Shown here: positions 17,839-25,221 of the stretch, piece after piece | Position numbering within the stretch: position 1 is the stretch's first letter | How the letters are laid out: every line of letters starts with the position of its first letter | Assembly: GCF_030063305.1 (NCBI RefSeq) | Contig: NZ_JASISV010000001.1 | Span: 992,001-1,056,000, forward strand | Length of the DNA stretch: 64,000 nucleotides | Reading direction: 5' to 3' | From: Salinibacterium sp. G-O1 | Lineage (GTDB): Bacteria > Actinomycetota > Actinomycetes > Actinomycetales > Microbacteriaceae | Translations under genes and position numbers: made by a program | Notes under the pieces: model-generated | What the model was told of the DNA's origin: nothing | What the model saw: only the letters and a program-made list of their open reading frames with translations | Database searches by the model: none

Positions 17839-18612
17839 CTACGCGCTTCGTCTGATCTTGTTTTTATAAAGGTCCTCCAGAGAGCGGTTGTGGTCGTCGC
17901 CACCAGGAATATTCGCCGAGATATACAGCGGCGGAGTCTTCCCGGTCAGTGCGATGGCCCGTGCTGTCCCAATCGTCAGCAGCTGCGCAATGAACGCGGC
18001 CGTGATGGACGAGACCGCCCCGACGGGTACACCGCCGAGGAGTTCGAGAGTGGAGTCGCCGAAGGGTGCCCGATTGTCGATGACGACATCAGCAATCTCT
18101 GACAGGCGCTTCCCACTGGGGTGTTTCGGCTCGACACGCATGGTGTGTTCGAGGCTGGTCACCGCAATGACCTTGTGTCCGTGCGACTTGGCCAACAACG
18201 CCAGGCCGACGATGGAGCCGTTCACCCCGGAATTTGAGGCGATCATGAACAGGTCACCGGGATTGATGGTGGACACCGAGAACAGTTCGTCCACCACCGC
18301 CGGGTCACGCTCGAGGGAAGATCCGGTCAGGATGTCGGCGTTCTGGCTGCCTCGAATCACGATGTCCCGAAGCGCGATCTTGTTTGTGGGAATCAGACCG
18401 CCCGCCCGGCCGGCGATCTCCATGGCGAAAGCTTCAGAGTGCCCTGTGCCGAATGCCTGAATGACGCAGCCGCTATCGATGGCATCCACCATGAGGTCGA
18501 TCGCGGCATCGAACCCGCCGTTCTCGGCGTCCAGTGCGAGGGCATCAAGCCGCGACGAGACCTCGGCAAGATACTCGCGCACAGTCACGTTGGGGGTGCT
18601 CGACTCGGTCAC
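17839..18612 (-). CDS. UPF0309-type SIS domain protein
   Basis: This 257-residue protein has a single SIS domain, with AFGTGHSEAFAMEIAGRAGGL around residues 54-74 and SNSGVNGSIVGLALLAKSHG around 127-146. UPF0309 proteins are predicted phosphosugar-binding proteins often found beside amino-sugar or PTS genes, possibly with isomerase/deaminase or etherase-like activity. GTG start overlapping the RpiR stop by 4 bases. It sits between the regulator and the importer genes in the same operon, so it likely acts on the incoming amino-sugar phosphate or senses it. Confidence 0.78.
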   Translation of the reverse strand: MTESSTPNVTVREYLAEVSSRLDALALDAENGGFDAAIDLMVDAIDSGCVIQAFGTGHSEAFAMEIAGRAGGLIPTNKIALRDIVIRGSQNADILTGSSLERDPAVVDELFSVSTINPGDLFMIASNSGVNGSIVGLALLAKSHGHKVIAVTSLEHTMRVEPKHPSGKRLSEIADVVIDNRAPFGDSTLELLGGVPVGAVSSITAAFIAQLLTIGTARAIALTGKTPPLYISANIPGGDDHNRSLEDLYKNKIRRSA

Positions 18613-19592
18613 AGGTCCTCTTTCTCCATGGTGTGCAGGCTCCGTCGTCCAGAAACCTGTGAAATGTCGCTGCGAACAGCGTCGGCCGACCGGCGGTGCG
18701 GTCGTCGGTGGGATGCGACGGCCGACGCTGACCTCGCGAGGTTCGCGGTCGTCCTGTCGAAATTCTCTTGCGCAACAAGCAGGTACAGCAGATCCAGCAC
18801 AAGCAACTGAACATGCTTGGCCGACAGGTCGTCCGGTTGCAGGAATTGTTCGTACGCGGAGGTGACGACCTTCACATCGGCGATGGTCGAAAGGGGAGAC
18901 GTTGGGTTATTGCTGATCGCAATAGTGAGTGCGCCAGACTTCTTCGCCTGGCGCAGCATCTGAATGGTCTCCTCTGTGCGACCGGTATTCGAAATCCCGA
19001 TGGCTACGCAGTCCGAGTCTTGAATGGCGGCGCTGGCGAGTCCGGCGTGCACTTCAGACCAGTGATGAGAATCAATTCCGATTCGGTAAAGCCGGGACTG
19101 TAGTTCCAGCGCCAGTGTTGCACCTCCACCGACTCCGTAGATGTCCAGGTGACGGCAGTCAGCGATGCGCTTGGAGATGCTTTTCATGACCGGGAGATCC
19201 ATGCTTGCGGCTGTCTCCCGGATGGAGCGGGTGTGAGCATTCACGAGCGTGCTGAGCACATCAGACGCAGAGTCCAGTGGCCCGAAGGCCCGACCAATGT
19301 CGGTCTTCCATGACACGCGAGACGAGCGTCGACCAAGGTCCGTGGCGATACTGACGCGAAACGGAACGTAACCGGAATAGCCAATCAATGCACAAAACCT
19401 GGTGACAGTCGCGGCCGATGTTCCGGCCCGTGCCGCGAGTTCTCCGATCGAGGAGGTCAGCGGTGCGTCGGGATGTTCCAGCAGCAGATGAGCGATTCTG
19501 CTCATCGTTTCCGACATCTCTGGGAGCTTTGCGCGGATGCGGTTAACCACATCAATCGCAGGCCCAGAGTGAGGTGCTGGCATCGTTGCCAT
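18609..19592 (-). CDS. MurR/RpiR-family transcriptional regulator
   Basis: The 327-residue protein has an N-terminal RpiR helix-turn-helix at about residues 15-85, with SIGELAARAGTSAATVTRFCALIGYSG split around the recognition helix. A SIS effector domain follows, containing YGVGGGATLALELQSRLYRIG and IGISNTGRTEETIQMLRQAKK. SIS-domain regulators of this class sense phosphorylated amino sugars. It is the first gene of the import operon, divergent from nagA across a 121-bp gap with a short palindrome (19607-19620). Autoregulation and control of nagA are likely but inferred. The C-terminus has an Arg/His-rich extension. Confidence 0.85.
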   Translation of the reverse strand: MATMPAPHSGPAIDVVNRIRAKLPEMSETMSRIAHLLLEHPDAPLTSSIGELAARAGTSAATVTRFCALIGYSGYVPFRVSIATDLGRRSSRVSWKTDIGRAFGPLDSASDVLSTLVNAHTRSIRETAASMDLPVMKSISKRIADCRHLDIYGVGGGATLALELQSRLYRIGIDSHHWSEVHAGLASAAIQDSDCVAIGISNTGRTEETIQMLRQAKKSGALTIAISNNPTSPLSTIADVKVVTSAYEQFLQPDDLSAKHVQLLVLDLLYLLVAQENFDRTTANLARSASAVASHRRPHRRSADAVRSDISQVSGRRSLHTMEKEDL

Positions 19593-19606
19593 TAAAGGAA
19601 TCCGTT

Positions 19607-19620
19607 TCTCATATTTGAGA
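19607..19620. promoter_or_regulatory. Candidate RpiR operator palindrome
   Basis: TCTCA-TATT-TGAGA is a perfect 5-bp-arm dyad in an AT-rich stretch unlike its surroundings. It is in the divergent gap between the RpiR-family gene and nagA, 15 bp upstream of the regulator's start. Binding by the adjacent regulator is inferred from location and symmetry. Confidence 0.4.
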
Positions 19621-19713
19621 TGAAGGTAAAAATTATTCTTATGATCGAGGTCGCTGTTGTCAAGACCTCAGCCTCGGCCGATTTTGCTAAGGGCCGGTCG
19701 GTAGGCTCGTGGT

Positions 19714-20895
19714 GTGGTGAACTCCCGCGCTGACGAATCGATGCATCCCGTCCTGACAACCCTGTTTCACGGTGCTCGAAAACTTGATGCGGATGGCCAG
19801 ATAGACGACTTCTGGATGCTCGTCGAGGGCGACACCATCACGTCAACGGGAAGCGGCCGTCATCCTGACCTAGAAGGCGAGACTGCGCTGGTTGACGTCG
19901 GAGGCCGGTGGCTTGTTCCAGGTTTCATCGATCTTCACTGTCACGGCGGCGGCGGCCACTCCTTCGAGGGTGACGCACGGGAGATTCGGGCAGCCATCGC
20001 GACCCATCGAGCGCACGGAACGACCCGTTCGGTTCTCAGCCTCGTGGCGAATCCGGTCGCGCAGCTCTGCGCAAGTCTCGGGATCGTCGCCGACCTGTGC
20101 GACGACGATCCCACAATCCTCGGATCACATCTGGAGGGGCCGTTCCTGGCCGAGGCACGCAAGGGTGCCCATAATCCTGCCTACCTTCGTGCGCCGACCC
20201 CGCAGCAACTCGAGCAACTGATTGGCGCCGCCCGCGGGACCCTCCGCCAAGTGACGATCGCACCCGAACTCGACGGGGCGCTTGAGGCGATCGATGTTCT
20301 GGTCGCGGCGTCCGTTGTCGTCGCGGTAGGGCACACCGAGGCGGATTTCGAGCTCGCACAACTGTCGTTTGATCGTGGTGCTCGCATACTCACGCACGCG
20401 TTTAACGCCATGGCGGGCATCCACCACCGAGCGCCCGGTCCCGTCGTCGCGGCATTCGAAGATGATCGCGTGACGATCGAACTTATCCTCGACGGCCACC
20501 ACGTGCATCCGGATGTCGCAAAGTTGGCGTTTCATTCCGCGCCCGGCCGCGTCGCCCTCATCACGGATGCCATGGCGGCGGCCGGATCGACCGACGGCGA
20601 ATACCGACTCGGCTCGCTCGACGTCACGGTGCGAGATGGGCTCGCCCTGCTGAGCGGGGGAGGATCCATCGCGGGGTCCACCCTCACGCAGGATGCTGCC
20701 TTTCGCATGGCTGTCCACGGCGCCGGGATCGAGCCGGCAGTGGCGATTGCCGCGCTCACCTCAACGCCAGCCAGAGCACTGGGCCTCGACCACCGCCTGG
20801 GGGCCCTCAAGACGGGTTACGCCGCTGACGCAGTCATTCTCGACCACAGTTTTCAGGTCGAGGGCGTCTGGGCTGATGGCGCCGCGGTCGGGTAG
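19714..20895 (+). CDS. nagA: N-acetylglucosamine-6-phosphate deacetylase
   Basis: The 393-residue amidohydrolase removes acetate from GlcNAc-6-P (or GalNAc-6-P) to give the hexosamine-6-P. The metal and catalytic motifs occur in order: DLHCHGGGGHSF (HxH), EGPFLAEARKGAHNP (metal Glu), VAVGHTEAD (His), THAFNAM (His) and ITDAMAAAG (catalytic Asp). Start is GTG 19714; ATG 19741 is an alternative that would remove nine residues. It is transcribed divergently from the RpiR-importer operon and supplies the step between sugar kinase and SIS deaminase/isomerase. AgaA-type specificity for GalNAc-6-P cannot be excluded. Confidence 0.92.
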   Translation: MVNSRADESMHPVLTTLFHGARKLDADGQIDDFWMLVEGDTITSTGSGRHPDLEGETALVDVGGRWLVPGFIDLHCHGGGGHSFEGDAREIRAAIATHRAHGTTRSVLSLVANPVAQLCASLGIVADLCDDDPTILGSHLEGPFLAEARKGAHNPAYLRAPTPQQLEQLIGAARGTLRQVTIAPELDGALEAIDVLVAASVVVAVGHTEADFELAQLSFDRGARILTHAFNAMAGIHHRAPGPVVAAFEDDRVTIELILDGHHVHPDVAKLAFHSAPGRVALITDAMAAAGSTDGEYRLGSLDVTVRDGLALLSGGGSIAGSTLTQDAAFRMAVHGAGIEPAVAIAALTSTPARALGLDHRLGALKTGYAADAVILDHSFQVEGVWADGAAVG

Positions 20896-20924
20896 CGCGA
20901 GCTCCACACCTCAGCCCCGCGGTC

Positions 20925-21330
20925 TCAGCGGCGTGGGCCCGAGAGGATCTGGCAGATTTCGGCGTCAGAGCATTCTGCTGGATCAAGCCGAACACTGCGG
21001 CGAATGAGCGTCTCTAATTCTGTTCCCAGGGCCGCGAGCTCCTGTTGCCGCGTTCGCACATCGTGCAGCCTCGCCGCGAGAAGGTCGTGGACGTGGGTGC
21101 ATGGTTCAAGGCCTTCGCCGCGCATGTCGAGAATGGTGGCGATTTCCGTCAGGGTGAGTCCGGCTCCTTGCCCGCTGCGAATGAATTGGAGCCGGGCGAG
21201 TACCGGGGTGTCATAGGTGCGGTAGCCGTTCGGATCGCGCCGAGGCGGGGGGGAGCAGGCCGCTTCGTTCGTAGAAGCGAATCGTCTGGGCAGAGAGGCC
21301 CGCTGCGGCGGCGACTTCTCCGATGTGCAT
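20925..21330 (-). pseudogene. MerR-family metal-responsive regulator, frameshifted in a homopolymer
   Basis: Reading from ATG 21330 gives MHIGEVAAAAGLSAQTIRFY then ERSGLL, a textbook MerR DNA-binding start, but the frame is lost after residue 28 at a run of seven G/C (21247-21253). Skipping one base restores RRDPNGYRTYDTPVLARLQF, the rest of the winged helix and dimer helix, and the C-terminal loop with C-x5-C (ECSDAEIC) that binds metals. The corrected protein would be 134 residues. It is divergent from a thioredoxin-like/flavoprotein pair. Either a real inactivating slip, a phase-variable tract, or a sequencing error. Confidence 0.8.
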
Positions 21331-21347
21331 CCATCGATGATACGCGC

Positions 21348-21378
21348 TTGACCTTATACCGAGGATCAAGGTTTAACG
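21348..21378 (+). promoter_or_regulatory. MerR-type promoter/operator
   Basis: The imperfect dyad ACCTTATACCGAGGATCAAGGT (21351-21372), with ACCTT...CC...GG...AAGGT symmetry, lies between a -35-like TTGACC (21348-21353) and a -10-like TTTAAC/TTAACG (21372-21378). The spacing is 18-19 bp. Long spacing with the dyad inside the spacer is the hallmark of MerR-activated promoters. It is placed for the thioredoxin-like gene on the plus strand. Confidence 0.6.
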
Positions 21379-21386
21379 TGGCTGAC

Positions 21387-21713
21387 ATGGACGTAACTTT
21401 GCTCTACTTCACAGGATGCCCGAATTGGAAGATCGCGGACGAGCGATTGCGCCTCCTCACGATCGAACGCCCCGGCATTACCGTGAGGCACCGGCTTGTC
21501 GAGACTCCCGACGAAGCCGAGCGCGCTGGGTTCTTTGGTTCCCCGAGCATCCAGGTCGACGGCATCGATATTTTCGCGGCGCCTGGTTCGCAGGTTGGTC
21601 TGACGTGCCGCAGGTACCCGACAAACGACGGGTACGAGGGCGCGCCGACGCTCGAGCAGCTGCGCACCGTCCTTGCCCTGAGGGGACCAATCGTTGAAGG
21701 GGACGACTCATGA
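21387..21713 (+). CDS. Thioredoxin-like DF-family protein
   Basis: The protein has 108 residues from ATG 21387 (GTG 21378 is possible). It begins MDVTLLYFTGCPNW, a thioredoxin-fold strand with a single Cys-Pro motif where selenoprotein or CxxC relatives carry the redox centre. GFFGSPSIQVDGIDIF follows and supplies the cis-Pro loop, then CRRYPTNDG. Given the promoter at 21348-21378, the transcript would begin within a few bases of ATG 21387, so leaderless initiation is likely. It overlaps the following flavoprotein gene (ATGA). Probable thiol or metal chemistry with that partner; substrate unknown. Confidence 0.75.
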   Translation: MDVTLLYFTGCPNWKIADERLRLLTIERPGITVRHRLVETPDEAERAGFFGSPSIQVDGIDIFAAPGSQVGLTCRRYPTNDGYEGAPTLEQLRTVLALRGPIVEGDDS

Positions 21714-23062
21714 GCGGAACATACGATCTCATCGTCATCGGCGCGGGGATGGCTGGCATTGCCGCGGCCAAGAAGGGTGCCGCTCACGGCTGGCGGGTCG
21801 CCATCGTTGACTCCCTTCCGTACGGCGGCACGTGTGCGTTGCGGGGGTGTGATCCAAAGAAGATTCTGCGGCGTGGCGCCGAGATCATCGACAGCGCCCG
21901 CCTCATGCGGGGCAAGGGTATCGATGAAGGCGGTCTGGCGATTAATTGGTCGGACCTCATGAAGCACAAGCACGGGTTTACCGACCCGGTTCCCCAACGC
22001 ATGGAGGATGACCTCGCCCACAACGGCGTCGAAACGCTCCATGGGCACGCGCATTTCACCGGCACCAATCAGATCGATATCGGCGGCACCACGTTTGACG
22101 CCGAACGCTTCCTGATCGCGACCGGAGCGCGACCACGACCACTGAACTTTCCCGGTCACGAGCACCTCATCGACAGCACCGCGTTCCTGGACCTCGAATC
22201 TCTCCCCTCACGAATCCTGTTCGTCGGCGGAGGATTCATCTCCTTCGAATTCGCCCACCTCGTCGCCCGCGCGGGAAGCACTGCGATTGTCATCGACCGC
22301 GGTGCGCGACCGCTCAAGGGCTTCGACCCTGATCTCGTCGACCTCATCGTCGAACGCGGTCGTGGCGTCGGGGTCGACCTTCGACGCAACACCCACATCA
22401 CCGCGGTGAAGAGCGCAGGCGGGGGCTACGACGTCACGGTCGACCATGACGGCGTCGACGAAACGATCGAGGTCGACCTCGTCGTGCACGGCGCGGGACG
22501 CATCGCCGACCTTGCTGAACTGGGCCTGGATGCCGCCGGAGTGGAATGGAGCGAGCGGGGCGTGCGTGTGGGCGGTCACCTGCAGAGCACCACGAACCCG
22601 GCTGTGTGGGCCGCGGGCGACTCGGCGGACACGGCAGGGATGCCGCTGACGCCGGTAGCGGTCTCAGAAGCCAAGGTCGCCGCATCCAACATGATCAAAG
22701 GCACCAGCACGATCCCGGACTACGCCGGAATTCCCACCGTTGTCTTCACCATTCCTGAACTCGTTCGCGTCGGCATGCTCGAGGCCGAAGCTATCCAACA
22801 GGGGATCGACCTAAAGGTCCGTTATTCCGACACCAGCAAGTGGTTCACTAACTATCGGATCGGCGAGACCACTGCCGCGGTCAAAATCCTTATCGACCGG
22901 TCGACTGACCTCATCGTCGGTGCGCACCTGGTGGGACCCGAATACAGCGACCTGATCAACACCTTCGGCCTGGCCATCAAGCTCGGGCTCACGACCCGAC
23001 AACTAAAATCTGCCACAGCGGCCTACCCCACTGTCGAATCCGACCTCGGTTCGATGCTCTAG
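21710..23062 (+). CDS. FAD-dependent pyridine nucleotide-disulfide reductase (MerA/GorA-like)
   Basis: The 450-residue protein has an N-terminal FAD motif VIGAGMAGIAAAKKG and the redox-active disulfide GGTCALRGCDPKK (Cys 42 and 47). A central NAD(P) motif is FVGGGFISFEFAHLVARAG, and the second FAD motif is VWAAGDSADT. It is a class I disulfide reductase. The usual C-terminal catalytic HPT motif reads AYPTVES, with Tyr in place of His, and no C-terminal Cys pair of true MerA exists. It forms a MerR-controlled unit with the thioredoxin-like gene, suggesting reduction of a thiol or metal stress product. Substrate unknown. Confidence 0.82.
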   Translation: MSGTYDLIVIGAGMAGIAAAKKGAAHGWRVAIVDSLPYGGTCALRGCDPKKILRRGAEIIDSARLMRGKGIDEGGLAINWSDLMKHKHGFTDPVPQRMEDDLAHNGVETLHGHAHFTGTNQIDIGGTTFDAERFLIATGARPRPLNFPGHEHLIDSTAFLDLESLPSRILFVGGGFISFEFAHLVARAGSTAIVIDRGARPLKGFDPDLVDLIVERGRGVGVDLRRNTHITAVKSAGGGYDVTVDHDGVDETIEVDLVVHGAGRIADLAELGLDAAGVEWSERGVRVGGHLQSTTNPAVWAAGDSADTAGMPLTPVAVSEAKVAASNMIKGTSTIPDYAGIPTVVFTIPELVRVGMLEAEAIQQGIDLKVRYSDTSKWFTNYRIGETTAAVKILIDRSTDLIVGAHLVGPEYSDLINTFGLAIKLGLTTRQLKSATAAYPTVESDLGSML

Positions 23063-23076
23063 TCGAGCTCACGACG

Positions 23077-23095
23077 CCCCGAGGGGGATTCGGGG
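23077..23095. terminator. Possible short hairpin terminator
   Basis: CCCCGA (23077-23082) and TCGGGG (23090-23095) form a 6-bp GC stem with a 7-nt loop between the convergent flavoprotein and tRNA-Leu genes. There is no clear T run on either side, so function as a terminator is uncertain. Confidence 0.3.
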
Positions 23096-23108
23096 TGACA
23101 CCTGTCTG

Positions 23109-23192
23109 TGCGGAAGGCGGGACTTGAACCCGCACGCCCTTTCGGGCACAGGAACCTAAATCCTGCGTGTCTGCCAATTTCACCACTCCCGC
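23109..23192 (-). tRNA. tRNA-Leu (anticodon UAG)
   Basis: On the minus strand the acceptor strands GCGGGAG and CTTCCGC pair over 7 bp (one G-U), with discriminator A at 23109. The anticodon stem CAGGA/TCCTG encloses loop TTTAGGT, giving UAG. A long variable arm (GCCCGAAAGGGC) marks it as class II, and the T-loop sequence GGTTCAAGTCC is standard. CCA is not encoded. Length is 84 nt. Confidence 0.95.
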
Positions 23193-23323
23193 TGGCTGGA
23201 CGATTCTAGCGCCGACACGGGAGCCGGTTTATCCGCTGCGGCCCTCCTTGCTCTCAGGTAACAGGGTGTAATTTGGAGAGAGCGCCGCTTAATAGGCACC
23301 GCCCCACGAAGAAGGAGAACGAC

Positions 23324-24310
23324 ATCAGCGTTCACGAGCTCCAGCCGAGCCTTTTCACACTCGACACAGCCACAGCCGAAGCCATCCGCACAGCAGCTCT
23401 TGCCATCACGGCCGACGCTAATACTGAGCCTGATGAGTTTGGGCGCCAGGCTCTCGCTGCGTCGTTTGCTCTTCCCGAGGAGGTTCGAGCGGCGTTGCTG
23501 AACTTCTCCGATGTGGGCTCAGACACAGGCATCCTCGTGGTCCGCGGGCTGATCGTCGACTCCGACCTCGTCGACACCCCCCTCGACAACAAGCTGGGCA
23601 TCGGCGCGACGACCGTATTCGCAAAGGAGATGGCGGTTCTCGCACATGTTCTCGGCAGCATGGTTGCGTACGAGGCCGAGGGCAACGGACACCTCATCCA
23701 GGACATGGTGCCCAACCCGAAGCTCGCCACCACGCAGCAGTCGCAGGGCTCCAAGGTCGAGCTGGAGGCTCACACCGAGCAGTGCTTCTCCAACTACAAG
23801 CCTGACTACGTCATCCTCGGTGCGCTTCGCGGCGACCCCGAAGCGCTCACCTACGCCTTCTCTGGCCGCAAGATCGCCGAGTTGATGTCGCCGGAAGAGG
23901 TCGCGATGCTGCGCAAGCCGCTGTGGGCAACCACCATCGACGAGTCATTCCAGCCGTACATCCCCAACCCGGACGAGATCCGCGGGCCGTTCGCGATCCT
24001 GAATGGACCGGATGACGACCCGTACGTGCTCGTCGATCAGGACCTCATGCACGGCATCACCGCCGCGGCGCAGGAGCTGCTGCAGAAGGTCGTGAAGGTG
24101 TACATCGAGCACCGCGACGCTCATAACCTGCAGGCCGGCGACCTCCTGATGCTCGACAACCTCCGCGCCATGCACGGTCGCTCCATGTACACGCCGCGCT
24201 TCGACGGTAAAGACCGCTTCATCGCCCGCGGTTTCGTCGTGCGCGACCGCCGTCGCCTGTGGCCTCAGCTGCTCAACGACCGCCGCACGGTGGGCGCTGT
24301 TCACAGCTAG
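23324..24310 (+). CDS. Clavaminate-synthase/AsnO-like Fe(II)/2-oxoglutarate oxygenase
   Basis: The oxygenase has 328 residues if translation begins at ATC 23324. There GAAGGAG (23311-23317) is an excellent Shine-Dalgarno 6 nt upstream; the only in-frame conventional start nearby is TTG 23273, with no RBS. Fe ligands are H-T-E at about residues 150-152 and a distal His at about 284 in LRAMHGRSMY. The 2-oxoglutarate Arg is in RFIARGFV. Glu instead of Asp in the HxE motif and this spacing match clavaminate synthase, AsnO and VioC, which hydroxylate free amino acids. Cytoplasmic. Substrate unknown; no biosynthetic cluster surrounds it. Confidence 0.82.
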   Translation: MSVHELQPSLFTLDTATAEAIRTAALAITADANTEPDEFGRQALAASFALPEEVRAALLNFSDVGSDTGILVVRGLIVDSDLVDTPLDNKLGIGATTVFAKEMAVLAHVLGSMVAYEAEGNGHLIQDMVPNPKLATTQQSQGSKVELEAHTEQCFSNYKPDYVILGALRGDPEALTYAFSGRKIAELMSPEEVAMLRKPLWATTIDESFQPYIPNPDEIRGPFAILNGPDDDPYVLVDQDLMHGITAAAQELLQKVVKVYIEHRDAHNLQAGDLLMLDNLRAMHGRSMYTPRFDGKDRFIARGFVVRDRRRLWPQLLNDRRTVGAVHS

Positions 24311-24324
24311 GCCCACGGGTCAAC

Positions 24325-24897
24325 ATGAGTCCTGAAGACGCTGCAGCAATCCTCGGCGTCTCTCTGGACTCATCGGCGGCAGACATCGAAAATGCCTACC
24401 GTCGTCGTGCGCGCGCGACGCATCCTGATCTCAGGACGGATGCGTCGCGCTCGCAGCACGACACCGACGAGTTCGTCGCGGTCGCAGAGGCTCACGCCCT
24501 GCTTGTGTCGAGGCTCGGTATCACTCCAGCTACTGGAGCGCCCGTGGAGTTCTCGCGTCCCCGCCCCCGAAGCCGACTCTTGGTGGTGGCGTGGGCCGGG
24601 GTCGCAGTGTTCGCGATCTTCGTGTCGATCTATGGCGGCGCGCCGAGCTGGGGTGTGGGGGAGCCGGTGCTGCGCTACGGCCTCACCCTTGTGACGCTTC
24701 TGGCGTTCGCGATCACCGGACGCACGCCGTGGCTGGTGATCGCGCTACTTGCGTTGGCCGCGACCGCGATCATTACGGTTGTCGCCACGACGTTCGGTGC
24801 GCTTGTGGGCCTGTTGCTGCTCGTGGCGCCCGTCTACGGCCTCGTGACCATCGGTCGGGATGTCGCGGTCCGCCGTGCGCGATGGGCGCACCTCTAG
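24325..24897 (+). CDS. Membrane protein with N-terminal J-domain
   Basis: The 190-residue protein starts 14 bp after the oxygenase gene. Residues 5-70 form a J-domain with AYRRRARATHPDLR (HPD at 33-35), the signature that stimulates Hsp70 ATPases. The remainder has about four transmembrane segments (residues 86-180) and a basic end. It is therefore a membrane-anchored DnaJ-like protein that could recruit DnaK to the membrane. No RBS stronger than GGG is seen, so coupling to the upstream gene is likely. Partners are unknown. Confidence 0.78.
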   Translation: MSPEDAAAILGVSLDSSAADIENAYRRRARATHPDLRTDASRSQHDTDEFVAVAEAHALLVSRLGITPATGAPVEFSRPRPRSRLLVVAWAGVAVFAIFVSIYGGAPSWGVGEPVLRYGLTLVTLLAFAITGRTPWLVIALLALAATAIITVVATTFGALVGLLLLVAPVYGLVTIGRDVAVRRARWAHL

Positions 24898-24918
24898 CGG
24901 CAGTACGCGAGAGCCGTG

Positions 24919-25140
24919 TCAGGGCCGGGCGCTACCGGAGGCGGAATTTCCCGTGTCGGGGCTGCGCCCGCTGAGGAGCTTCCAGATGCCGACTCCCGCA
25001 CCGATCAGAACCGCGAGATCGTCAGTGAGCCCGAGCGGACCGGCGATGAGCTCCGGGATGATGTCGACCGGCGAGATGCCATAGACGAGGGCACCGAGGC
25101 CGACCAATACGGCGGCGATGGTACGTCGGCGGTTGTTCAT
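24919..25140 (-). CDS. DUF1232 (YkvA-like) small membrane protein
   Basis: The 73-residue protein starts MNNRRRTIAAVLVGLGALVY. It contains SPVDIIPELIAGPLGLTDDL, the DUF1232 signature of short two-helix membrane proteins, and then a second hydrophobic helix and a polar tail. Family members have no defined biochemical role. It is convergent with the J-domain gene, with 21 bp between the stops. Start ATG at 25140 is the only one fitting the family N-terminus. Confidence 0.8.
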   Translation of the reverse strand: MNNRRRTIAAVLVGLGALVYGISPVDIIPELIAGPLGLTDDLAVLIGAGVGIWKLLSGRSPDTGNSASGSARP

Positions 25141-25221
25141 CCTTCCACTGTATGCCTGCTTTCGCGGGAACCCTGTGGATAACCGCCGACGCCAAGAGCC
25201 CGGATCACGGATGATCGGCAA

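Noticed and set aside
22989-23186. 65-residue minus-strand frame starting MVKLADTQDLGS
   Set aside because: It is the well-known false translation of a tRNA-Leu gene (23109-23192).
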